From: Blumeriella jaapii | Lineage: Eukaryota; Ascomycota; Leotiomycetes; Helotiales; Drepanopezizaceae | Length of the DNA stretch: 64,000 nucleotides | Reading direction: 5' to 3' | Assembly (NCBI GenBank): GCA_009599575.1 | Contig: VWND01000007.1 | Span: forward strand, 1,001,501-1,065,500 | Shown: one piece after another, positions 34,505-44,584 of the stretch | Layout of the letters: the number at the start of each line of letters is the position of its first letter | Position numbering within the stretch: the first letter of the stretch is position 1 | Notes under the pieces: generated by a model | Databases searched by the model: none | What the model was told of the DNA's origin: nothing | The model's input: the letters and a program-made list of their open reading frames with translations, nothing else | Made by a program: the position numbers and the translations under genes

Positions 34505-36613
34505 ATGACCAATTTCATCCATCTACCCAACGAAATCCTACACAATGTCTTCAAACACGTTGATCCCGTGGATCTGGCGCAACTTTCGCGGAGCTGCAAG
34601 TTCCTGAATGGGAACATCAGGAGCGATGGGCACTTGTTTAAGGCCGTCTACTGCTACATGCTGGTCAGTCGTCCTATCTCAACAGCGAGCGAGCACATAC
34701 ACATACAACATACACACTTTTGTGTGTACGGATACAGTCGCTGGATTAGGGAACAGGAGGCTAATGATTTTACGACAAGATAGGACTCTCCACCAGAACC
34801 TCAGTCAGCAAGCTATGATTACAAAACCCAGTTGCAAGAGTTTGTAAAATACAGACGGATTCTAGATAGCGCTCCTGAACACATCCCTGATGCAAGCCTC
34901 CCGTCCATTCTCCTACAGCAGCGCTAAGTCTTTCCAGGATGAAACTCTCAAATTCATCGCAGACTGGACCACCAAGTTCCTTCGAAATGCGCGCCCTACG
35001 AACTCTTCGAACCTCAGATTCTTGGCAGAATACTTCTCTTCTTCCACCCCTCACAACTTGCTACACTTCCTCTGCCGTTCCTCGACGTGGGACCGCGCCC
35101 GTCAACCTGGCACGCATCCTTCCGTCACCTCGTCCACCTCGTCTTCCTTCGCCGTACGACAAGCCTCAGCCAAGCTCCACGTGCTTTATGGCAAACCACT
35201 CCTTAAACCTTTCAAGGGCTTCAGACAACCGGGAAGTAGGGTTGATTATACTCCCGATCACAACGATCCCTACCCCTACGCTGTGAGCATGGTGTATGAT
35301 CTGCGCAACTACACTGAAGAGACGATGTGGGGCCCTTATCTTGGGGACGGAAAAGCGAGTGTGGACTGGGAGAAGATGGAGGCCATCATGTTATTGTTGG
35401 AGTATAATGCACAGGTGTTCAAGCAGAGTGTAGGTGAGGACACATGTTGCCAATAGGTTTGATCGCGAAACATGGATGGGTGGGGGCACATCCAGGGAGC
35501 TATAAGAGCGTTGATATCCTTGGGGACACTCAAACTGAGGAGTTCGAAGAGGTTGAGGAGGATGGAGAAGAGAAGAAGGAGCCGGTGGTGGATCCGTACA
35601 ACATCTCAGGAACGTGGATGAGGGTAGGACCCCCCTTAACAACTCTTTTTAGTGGTTTGTTATCAAGGCTGACGTCAGGTTTGACGTCCAGGTTGTTTGT
35701 TTCCTGGACTTCCATGAGCTGTTCGCTTACAACTTTGCACACACTACGACGCCTGCTGATCGCCCGAGACCTGCTCTTCAAACAACGGAAGCTATCCGGC
35801 TCATTAGCATGGAACTCCGAGTGACGCATACCGAGCCACCCGGACCGGACGATGGACAAGAATTGCCTGTTGTGTTCTTCGAGGGGAGTAGTCGGAGCTT
35901 GCATTCGGCGTGGGATGTGAATGCCAACTCTAAGATCAAGGGTAGCGTAAGATTGACCAAAGAGGGGGAAGTGAGATGGTCAAGTATGAGTGTCTACAAC
36001 GGGTACGTTCATTTGATTTGCTGCTTTTGTTGAAATGAGAAAGGCTGAGAACAGCTGTGAGATGGAGTTTTGCTAACGCTAGAACAGTGAGGAGAGATGG
36101 CGTAGCGAGGGTATTCAGGTCGGTGGTGTTGGCTCTGCGCGGGGAGTGCTGGGCCACTGGTTCGACAAGTACACGCCTACCTCCGTTGTGATTTCAGCCC
36201 CCTTGACTAACACCTCTGGCAGAGACCACGACGTCCATGGCCCTGCCGGACCAACAGGATTCTACAAGGTCAGCGACCAGATCAAGACCCGCGCGCCTAT
36301 CTCCGAGACTGAGGGAAGCCCTGTCTGGGAGGTGGAGGTCGACGATGACGTCGACGATGTCGTGGAGGTGCAGGCTTTCATGGGGCAGCTGGCCCAGGCG
36401 ATTGGAATGAACGTTCTCGGTGTGCACGGCGTCCACGTGCACGCCGGGAACGCAAATGGTACGAATGGCGACGGCGACGGGAGCGGAAACGGGATAGCTG
36501 GGGCAAGTACGGGGGGAGTTGGGAGCGGAGTTACGGTCGGCAGTGAGCCGACTGCTCAGGCGGACGAGGAGCGGGGCTACGCGGTTGATGGAACGGGATT
36601 TACCTTCGACTAA
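34505..36613 (+). CDS. F-box domain protein, reading frame interrupted
   Basis: Exon 1 is 34505-34663 and encodes the F-box (IHLPNEILHNVFKHVDPVDL, then AQLSRSCKFLN). Exons follow from 34784, 35692-36002, 36088-36168 and 36223-36613; clear introns are 34664-34783, 35624-35691, 36003-36087 and 36169-36222. Two joints are unclear. At about 34925 the frame ends PSILLQQR-stop, while SFQDETLKFIADWTTKFL continues one frame over. At 35434-35456 only a 23-nt GT..AG segment separates FKQSVG from LIAKHGWVGAHPGSY. F-box proteins recruit substrates to SCF ubiquitin ligases. The C-terminal part (GHWFDKDHDVHGPAGPTGFY) matches fungal F-box proteins of this architecture. The first joint may be a sequencing error, an unrecognised intron or a real lesion. 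Confidence 0.7.
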
Positions 36614-37294
36614 CGGGATGGTATTATGTTACATTGTTCAGGTTAGCGTGTTGGAGACGCACGCATGACAGAGTAGTTGTATTAGCTAATGTATTGATTG
36701 TTCCCCTTTGCTCTTTAACCAGTAATGACTTCTCTGGATGCCTAGACGACACTCTCCGAGGTCTACTTACTGTATCCATATATGAATGTATGTACATGTA
36801 TGTATATCCAATCTAGGCTCGAACATTCTGCTCGAGCTAGGAAAAGTCAGGTATTCATTGTCCTTGCCGCCCTCGTCCCCCAATCTCCCGAGAGGTAGGC
36901 TGTTCTTGCGCGCCCTGGGCCCGAATTCTTCGCTTCATTCACTTAAGTCCACTGCGAGGGGGAAAGAGGAGGAAGGGAGAAGGAAGAACACTGGATGGGT
37001 GAGAGCTTCTCATGGGGGGGTGGTGAGGCGGGAGGGGGTGAGGTGGGAATGCTTTCGTGAAAAGCGATGATACCGCTTCACGTGTAGTGAGTGCTCAGAG
37101 CTTACTCGCCTCGCTCGCGACACTCGAGTCGATAGATCGACGCGTAGATGGGAGACAAGCACGTCCATCCCGCGAGGCACGCAAACGACGCACATCACGG
37201 CGCGCTCTTCGACCTCGCCGTGGAGGGTGCTGCGGCGGAGGGGCTCGGGGATATCCGTGTCCCTGTTATGGACTCCAATACCACTCGTGATTAC

Positions 37295-37412
37295 TATCCA
37301 GTGGCGGGATGGCCTGGTAGGCAGGCTGTCTTCAGGACGATCTGGACGGGAAACAATAACGTATTCGATTACGTTTGTAGACTAGAACCTGGGGTTCTAG
37401 TTGAGTTTTGCC
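37295..37412 (+). repeat. 118-bp direct repeat, copy 1
   Basis: Nearly identical to 37669-37786, offset 374 bp; I find one difference (G at 37367 versus A at 37741). It contains the inverted repeat CTAGAACC-TGG-GGTTCTAG near its right end. Confidence 0.9.
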
Positions 37413-37668
37413 ATTTTTAAGGGGGGGTTTTTTTTTCTTCCTTTTTCTTCTTTTTCTTTTTTTGGCGAAGTTCGTGGGTGGTTTTTGATTTTCGATTCTT
37501 TTTTGGCAGTTGGGAGAAAGCTGACTTTGTTGATGTATGTTTGTGTTTGTTGTATGTATTGCTGTGAATCAACAAATTAGCCGAGCCACTTTCGCACATT
37601 CCCTCCCCCTTATGGCCGAAGAAACACAACCGTCTCTCTTTTAAGTATTCTAATTTCAAAGCCAATCT

Positions 37669-37786
37669 TATCCAGTGGCGGGATGGCCTGGTAGGCAGGC
37701 TGTCTTCAGGACGATCTGGACGGGAAACAATAACGTATTCAATTACGTTTGTAGACTAGAACCTGGGGTTCTAGTTGAGTTTTGCC
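37669..37786 (+). repeat. 118-bp direct repeat, copy 2
   Basis: Second copy of the 37295-37412 sequence. Flanks beyond the 118 bp do not match except that both are followed by T/G-rich DNA. Confidence 0.9.
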
Positions 37787-40172
37787 GTTTGTGTCTCAGG
37801 GGGGGTGTTTTGTGATTTTTTGGGAGTTTCTTTCCTTCTTTTTTTTTGGCCCCGGGAAGAGTGATGGTGAATGATGATAAGCAGAATTCAGAGTGTAGGT
37901 TTGGACGCAGTGAGTGTGTGTACATCACGGTAGGTACTTTTGGCTCAAGGTCTCCTACCTACAGTGTGGGAGAAGGCGCCCTGGATCGGTAGGAGTACGA
38001 GTGTTGGTTGGTGGAGGTTTTTTTCTCTTTTGTCTCTTTTTGCTTCTTTCTGGCTTTCTTGAGGGGTGCTGGTTTGTTTGTTTATGTGTTGATGCTTGGA
38101 GCGGAGCTCGCTTAACTGAGGTCGTTGACGCGGGGGGCCTCTTGCATGTATTACCAGTACGGTACTCAAGCCCAAATCACCTTGGCATAGACTCTTAGAG
38201 ATCCCTACGATGAATTACGAGGTAGATATCTAGTGCATCGGGGTTGACTCGAGATTGATGTCGTCTGCGCATGTGAGAAACTTGGTCGAGAGCTGCCAAC
38301 CTTATTGAGCAACTCTCCCGAGTCACTTGAACCCGAATCGCAAGCCGCGCATCATTTTGCGTAGTCATCACCAGTAGAGTAATCATTTACGCCATGTCAG
38401 CGGAAGCTCTTTCGACACCTAGAATTAGATGTCGCTGGTTGGCATCCGGAGTATGCTGTACGGCACAACTTGGAAAGAAAGGCAGGGAAGGTGGTAGCTT
38501 TCGACGCGGCGTCGATCTATTCTGGTGATGTACAGTATCTACCCACTCCCTCTAGCACCGACTATTTGAAGTTCCGCGTCGTTGTGGAGTCATAATGGAG
38601 AATTCAGTCTGCTAAAGTAGACCTACTGCATAGCACAAGAGGGCCACACTAATGTTTAACGACCAAGGGTTTATTGGGGGATCCATCAGTTTAGGTTTTA
38701 TTTGCTGCGCCTGTATGATTTCGCGCCGTAATTGAAACTTAAGGATTCCACTTTTTTTACTCATTGACGCCGGAGGGACACCCTCGAATCATGTCCTAGG
38801 ATGGCAAATCAGGCACACGCCAGTGTTTACCATGAAAAAGAAAATGCCGGATGAAGCCTCAATGGTACACTTTCACCACGGGAGGTGTTTCCGGCAGCCA
38901 TTCATGGTGTGTCTTTGAGGCACCCTGGAGATGATGATATGGGCACTTCAACCTTAGGTGTTGGAGGCTAGCTGTCAATGATAGGGATCACATGGAGTAA
39001 ATGATTGCCTGTCTAAGATCATACTTGCCCACCTCCACAGACGAGGGTCGTTATTAAATCACGGTAATGATAGATCTCATTTGTTCCAGAATCCATGAAG
39101 AACTTGTTGAGTAATTACCAGAAGCCAAGGAAACATCTTCATCTATGCTTTCAACACGAGCTATGTCGTACCGAAAGCTGTACTGTACTGCTTGTAATCT
39201 GGATTTTGGCCCGCGACCCCCTACTTTGCATGCATAGCTTAGGGTATATCTAGAGCACAGCCGGAGCAATTCACTGCTCCTGAGAACGTAAGTACCGGAG
39301 TCCAAGTCATTCGATATCTCGTAATCTCTCATGATCTTAAACAAAATTGAAGGCTAGTTAACCCCTCACTTCCTTTCAAATTTGATTTGTTTGTTTTAAC
39401 CCTTCAAGAATTCTGCAAGCTTCTATTGACATACAAGCTCAATGGACCCCCGAATCACACTCATGATTACAGCAAAGACCTGATCCCGGAGACAAGACCA
39501 AGTCTCAAGTTTTGTGTGCCAATAAATAGCCCAACAGGACTCGCAGTATAATCAATTCAAACAAAGACACAAGCCTGAATCAACACACAAAAGAGGAACA
39601 AGCAACAAAACGAGGAGAACCTCGCGATTACAGGCGGAGCAGAATTCCGTTTGACGGATAGTTCCAATGGCAAGCATCTTCATTCCATCTCTGCTGTTAG
39701 CAGAGTCCTAGGCCCAATCTAGCATAAGAATGCAAACCGTAAAGACCGTGGACTAAAGCATCCAAATATATTCAGCTTTTGCGAACCAACCAAAGTCTGG
39801 TATTCCTGTGTCTTGAATGAATTGTTAAGGTGGAGAGGGTGAAGGACTGTGACTGTAAAAAAGGTGATAAGCTATCGTTGATAAAATTTCCCCCACACTC
39901 GCTAAAAATCGAATCTAATTTTCAAAGACAGCGACCTCGCACAAATTGTCGCGATTTCGAACTCTTGCGAGAAGAGCCCGAGAATATCTCGACATCCACA
40001 CACCCGTACGTATTCACATTTCGGGCGCAATCTGTACAACACGCCACGGCGCTTTTTGACCGAAGCAGAATCTTTGCTGACCCCACCATCAATAGCTCCA
40101 CGATTTCGACGTCCTCGGAATCATCTCTCCCACCGTCCACAATCCCCGGACGAAAGGCACACAACCGCAATC

Positions 40173-40950
40173 ATGGATTTGGAAAAGTTGAAGAAGATGC
40201 AGCAGTCGGTTCGAATTGGTAAGTTGATTCCAAGCGGCTCCGTACAGGGGCTTCGACGGACCCGGGGCTATAGAGCTCGCAATCAACAGGTTGAACATTG
40301 AACAGGCTGGCTAACATTGTGCTTCAGGGTATGTCTTTTCCTTCTTCCATCCCAAATCGACCGAGTCACACAGTCACAACAAAATGGTGGATACAGCGCA
40401 GAGAGGTGCAGATGGTGCCATCACACATGCTAACGAGGAGATCAACAGCGGAAAGGGTACACCGAGAAGAAAGGTCAAGAAGGTTCACAAATCTGGCGGT
40501 GTTGATGACAAGAAGCTCCAAACCGCGCTGAAGAAGCTGAACGTCCAACCTATCCAAGCCATTGAGGAGGTCAACATGTTCAAGTCCGACGGAAACGTCA
40601 TCCACTTCGCTGCTCCTAAAGGTGAGGAAGGCTACAAGGATTTGGGCGGAGATGCCGCTCTGCCACCCTCAAGCACTGTGCTAATTGGTGCTTCTACAGT
40701 CCACGCTGCTGTCCCATCCAACACCTTCGCCATCTACGGAAACGGAGAAGACAAGGAGCTCACCGAACTCGTCCCCGGTATCCTCAACCAACTCGGCCCC
40801 GACTCGCTCGCTTCTCTTCGAAAGTTGGCCGAGAGCTACCAATCCATGCAAAAGGCTGAGGGCGGCGATGACAAGAAAGAGGACGACGATGACGATGACG
40901 ACATCCCCGAGTTGGTTGCCGGCGAGAATTTCGAGGACAAGGTCGAGTAA
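40173..40950 (+). CDS. EGD1: Nascent polypeptide-associated complex subunit beta
   Basis: Product [16 protein letters not shown], then [16 protein letters not shown] and the NAC domain ([56 protein letters not shown]), ending in an acidic tail. It is 156 residues, the normal size. It forms NAC with the alpha subunit, binding nascent chains at ribosomes. Exons: 40173-40218, a single G at 40328, 40449-40621 and 40700-40950. Introns 40219-40327 and 40329-40448 both have good donors (GTAAGT, GTATGT) and GCTAAC branch sites. Without the one-base exon the conserved RIGGKGTP frame fails. The last intron, 40622-40699, is 78 nt and stop-free, so the unspliced frame is also open. Without splicing of 40329-40448 the message also stays open. 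Confidence 0.92.
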
Positions 40951-41560
40951 GATGGGAACTGCAATGCAATGCAACGCGACAGGGAGACTCCTTTCAGCGT
41001 ACATGGGAGAACCGGCGGAGCGTTGAATTGAGGGCATTCTGCGGGTACCTTATGGCTTTATGACGGCTGACTGCTTGCATCAAAAATGGCGATTACGACG
41101 GGTAGTCAAAGGGTTGCTTGCTTGCTTGTACACACTCATACAGCGCCTTTCTCGTCCCCACAAAAGAATTGCCTCGAGATTCGGATCCAACGTGTTGCGG
41201 TCCAAAGCAGTTTCGCGTTCGAATGTGATCACGTGATAAAAATTATTGTTTGGTGTCCGGGTATTGCTAACGTGTGGCTTTTTCCCCTAGGTGCTTCTCT
41301 GCCGTTTGTTTCAATCGCCACGTTTGTAGTGGCATGAATAGTCCATCTCACGTTCAGCTGAGGAAAATGGAAGACTCTGTTTTCGAATTCGTAAGGTGAC
41401 TCAACAGTGGAAATGGTAGAGTCATCCTGCAGTTTTCTTACTCACCAAGCCGGATGAAATCGCTATATATACCCTGGTTACGGCCATACGAGCAGCTGTT
41501 GTTCCATCTCCCCCCAGGACCCAATACCTAGGTTAGGTAGCCTATTTATCTACATCAAAG
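40951..41560. other. Intergenic spacer EGD1 - GNAT
   Basis: About 600 bp, presumably the EGD1 3' UTR and the promoter of the first acetyltransferase. No repeat or RNA gene seen. Confidence 0.45.
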
Positions 41561-42527
41561 ATGGCGAATTGCGTTGCCAAGTCGGAGCGGTTATGGTTAG
41601 AGCCACTCAATGTCGAGGACCACCTGGAAGCATACCACGCCCTGAACTCTGACGAACGAGTCACCAGATGGTCGTAAGTCATCTCTCTTCCTGTCCGCCG
41701 TCGTCATGCCCTGCAACCCAAGCCCATGTTCTCCACCACCGATGCCAGCTAACATGTCCACAGCAGCAGTTCACGCCCAAGGCAGAGCATGGCGCAGAGC
41801 AGAGCAGAGCTTGTCTCCCGCCAGCCGTCAGCAGAGCAGCCGCATCTTGGGCTGTACGCCATCATGCTCCACCGCCCCCCCGGCACGGTCGCGGCCGAGA
41901 AGAAGGCGACGTTCGTCGGGTCTATCGGCCTCATTCGCCTCGCCCCAGACGGGGTCTCGTATGAGGTTGGCTATGGGATCTTGCCGGAGTACTGGGGGAG
42001 GGGATATGCGCCTGAAGCACTGAGGCTGCTGCTTGCTTACTATTGGGAGAGTGACAGTATGTTGTTTTGCCTTGGATCCAACGGCTGTTTCTCTCCCTGT
42101 GTCTCGTGTGTACGCGAGGAGACTAACGATTTGGTTGTGTGTAGCACGGCCTCAGAGCGAAATCGTTTGCGCCGGCACCGAGCCGGAGAATCTCCCGAGC
42201 CAGAGGGTTCTGGAGAAAGCGGGATTCACACGGGGAGCGACTATTGAGAAGGCGTTTACGGCAAAGAATCATGCTACCGGTGAGATGGAGTGGAGAGCGG
42301 CGGTTATGTGGCATGTTGAGAGGCCGAAAGCTTTGAATCCGAGGCTTGATGCTTTTCTGCTTCTACTTCTACTTCTCCTTTCTTTTACTTCTCCTCCTCC
42401 TCCTCCTCCTCCTCCTCCTCCTTCTCCTTCTCCTTCTCCTTCTCCTTCTCCTTCTCCTTCTCCTTCTCCTTCTCCTTCAGTTCCGGCTTCTGAGAAGTTT
42501 TATATCGACCTTTTCCCGAAGAAGTAA
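41561..42527 (+). CDS. GNAT-family N-acetyltransferase 1, with Leu/Pro/Ser tail
   Basis: Exons 41561-41673, 41764-42056 and 42145-42527; 262 residues. It starts MANCVAKSERLWLEPLNVED. The GNAT acetyl-CoA fold is indicated by GSIGLIRLAPDG, YEVGYGILPEYWGRGYAPEA (the R/Q-G-x-G/A loop) and NLPSQRVLEKAGFTRG. It resembles RimJ/RimL-type GNATs; substrate unknown. The C-terminus carries a CTY microsatellite translated as an eight-residue Leu run, then Pro and alternating Pro/Ser, before SEKFYIDLFPKK. Intron positions (after the W-S codon, phase 2, and phase 1 before the last exon) match those of the adjacent paralogue. Confidence 0.85.
42354..42478 (+). repeat. CTT/CTC/TTCTCC microsatellite inside coding exon
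   Basis: Pyrimidine-only tract of irregular CTT units, then (CTC)n and (CTTCTC)n, in the last exon of GNAT 1. It is a candidate for length polymorphism. Confidence 0.9.
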
Positions 42528-42744
42528 AATCCACTCACTGCCTGCAAGCTGCAGGAGACTGACTGTGCCGCTGCACGTGACGTGAGCCACTCTCTGCAGC
42601 CGAGTGTCTCTCTACCTGATGTCCAAGCCAGCCCTGGGAATTCAAGAAGCAAACCAAAACCAAACCCCCTCTTTCTCTTGCCAGTCTCCTTTCTCTCGTC
42701 TCGGTCTACTGTTTCTTCAAGCTTCACGCTCAGGTACACACGCC

Positions 42745-43557
42745 ATGATGAGTCCCTACGCAGCGGAGTCCAGCCGCCTGTGCCTGCAAGAGCTAGACTC
42801 CGAAGAGCATCTCCAAACCTACCACGCGCTCATGAGCAACGAGCAATCTATGATGTGGTCGTGCGTATAACACCCGCTACTTGTATCCCTCCATCCATTC
42901 AACACCCTCTATCTATCTATCTATCTATCCAATCCTATCCGCCACCAACTCACCCTCCCAAAACCCTCACAGAACCAAACGTCCCACCACCACCATGCAG
43001 CAATCACTAGACTCCCTCCTCAGCCGCCGACCGAGCCCCGAGAAGCCATGGAACCGGATCTGGGCCATCCTGCTCAAGCAGGACGACGATCGTGATAGTC
43101 CAGGGGAGAGGGAGAGGGAGAGGGGAAAGGAAAGGAAAAAGCCGCTCCACATCGGCAACATCGGCATGCCGAGGGAGGCCGAGATCGGGTATCGAATCCA
43201 TCCCGATTATTGGGGCCAGGGGTACATGTCCGAGGCGCTGGGCATGTTCATTGGGTTTTGGTGGGCGGAGGAAGGTGAGGGACTCTTTTCCCTGCCTCAC
43301 CCACCGATCATTCTGTCCATCGATCCCCCGGTGAGAGGTACCGAAACAGGCCTGACGAACACGCAGCCAACAAGCAATACCCCCAGCTCTTCGCAGCCGC
43401 CGACCCGGAGAACCGGGCTAGCACCAGGGTTTTGCTCAAGCACGGCTTTCAGCGAGCCGAGTTGAAGAGGGCGCACTACGCGCGGCCGTTCCTGGGGGGA
43501 GGGGTGCGGAGTGATTTGCAGTTCTTTTATCTTGATCGGTCGGTGGGCGAGAGGTGA
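42745..43557 (+). CDS. GNAT-family N-acetyltransferase 2, tandem paralogue
   Basis: Exons 42745-42860, 43024-43274 and 43367-43557; 185 residues. It starts MMSPYAAESSRLCLQELDSE. GNAT motifs are GNIGMPREAEIGYRIHPDYW, GQGYMSEALGMF and DPENRASTRVLLKHGF. A charged insert (SPGERERERGKERKK) lies before the acetyl-CoA loop. The first donor is GTGCGT. The acceptor at 43022-43023 was chosen because it joins MMWS to RRPSPEKPW in frame; two nearby CAG acceptors are alternatives. It is a head-to-tail paralogue of GNAT 1, with the same two intron positions and phases. Substrate unknown. Confidence 0.78.
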
Positions 43558-43992
43558 AGGGGGGTTTGGAGTGGAAGAATGGTTGGCTGTGTGGCTAGCG
43601 CTTTTCTCTTCCTTTTTCTTTTCTTTGCTTTTCTCTTCCTCTGCTCTGCTCTACTCTGCCCATCTCTGCCCTGCTCTGCTCTGCTCTACCCATGTTCTCG
43701 TTAAGTCCACAGTAAGTCTTGCGTGGACTGGACCGGGCTGGGTTGTTATCGACTTGCGAAGTACTGTAAGATTGACACACCAGGCACACGCCACAAACAC
43801 AACACAACACAACACGCAAGCATCAAGCCGCCAACACAGCCTGTTAGCTAAACGCTGCTTCTTCAGTCACCTCACCTCACCTACCCACCTACCTACCTAT
43901 CTTCCCAGGTATGCACACACATACACACACACATCGCGTTCCCAAGCAAACACCACGCTCGCCCACCCTCTCCCCAGCAGCGGATTCCCACG

Positions 43993-44050
43993 CCAATCCA
44001 ATCCAATCCAATCCAATCCAATCCAATCCAATCCAATCCAATCCAATCCC
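43993..44050 (+). repeat. Eleven tandem CCAAT(C) units
   Basis: Perfect (CCAAT) pentamers repeated 11 times from 43993 to 44047. Each unit matches the CCAAT core bound by the fungal Hap complex, but a microsatellite is the simpler reading. Confidence 0.9.
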
Positions 44051-44420
44051 TTTCCCGTCGCTGCCTGGCTGGCTGACTGGCTGGCTGTAGATCTCTCCGT
44101 TCGGGCCCATCCCTAGGTACATACATACATACATACCTACCGCACACCCGGCTGGCTGCGTGCGAGCGAGTACACCAGCTGCTCTGGAGGAGGGGAGATC
44201 AGGTGAGACGCAGTCCGATCGATGTCTGCGCTTTCGCTTCCCATCGATCCATCGATCGAGAATACTCGCTCGCTCGTGCTTGATCGGCGTGCCTTCTTCC
44301 TGGGTACCTACCCACCTACGTGCCTGGTGATGCGGAGGTGTGGGCGAAGGGAACGTGTATGCTGTGCTGCGATGCGAGGGAGAGGTCGTGGGACGGGGGA
44401 AAGGAATTTGAATTCTGCTG

Positions 44421-44421
<1 letters not shown>

Positions 44422-44457
<36 letters not shown>

Positions 44458-44483
44458 AAAGGGGGGGGGGGAGGGGGGGGGGA
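44422..44483 (+). repeat. T29-A10-G11 homopolymer junction
   Basis: 29 T, 10 A, 11 G, one A and about 10 more G in direct succession. It is biologically unusual, and such runs are prone to length errors. Confidence 0.85.
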
Positions 44484-44584
44484 GGTTAATCTTGTAGCGG
44501 AATCTCGTTTCCTGTGTTATGCTATCCTGGGGTCTAACAAACCGAGGAAGCCTCCTCTGCTATGCAAGTCACCCACCCCCGGTC

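Larger units (their letters stand above)
36614..40172. other. Intergenic region with a 118-bp direct repeat
   Basis: 3.5 kb without a convincing gene. T/G-rich tracts occur at 37415-37460 and 37800-37850, with two copies of a 118-bp repeat listed separately. A 90-codon plus ORF at 37148-37420 overlaps the first copy and is not supported. The last 300 bp is likely the EGD1 promoter. Confidence 0.5.
43558..44584. other. Intergenic region of simple repeats
   Basis: Low-complexity DNA: TCTGC/CTCTGCC runs (43600-43690), CACCTAC and ACATAC runs, eleven tandem CCAAT units, and a homopolymer junction. No gene recognised. Confidence 0.6.
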
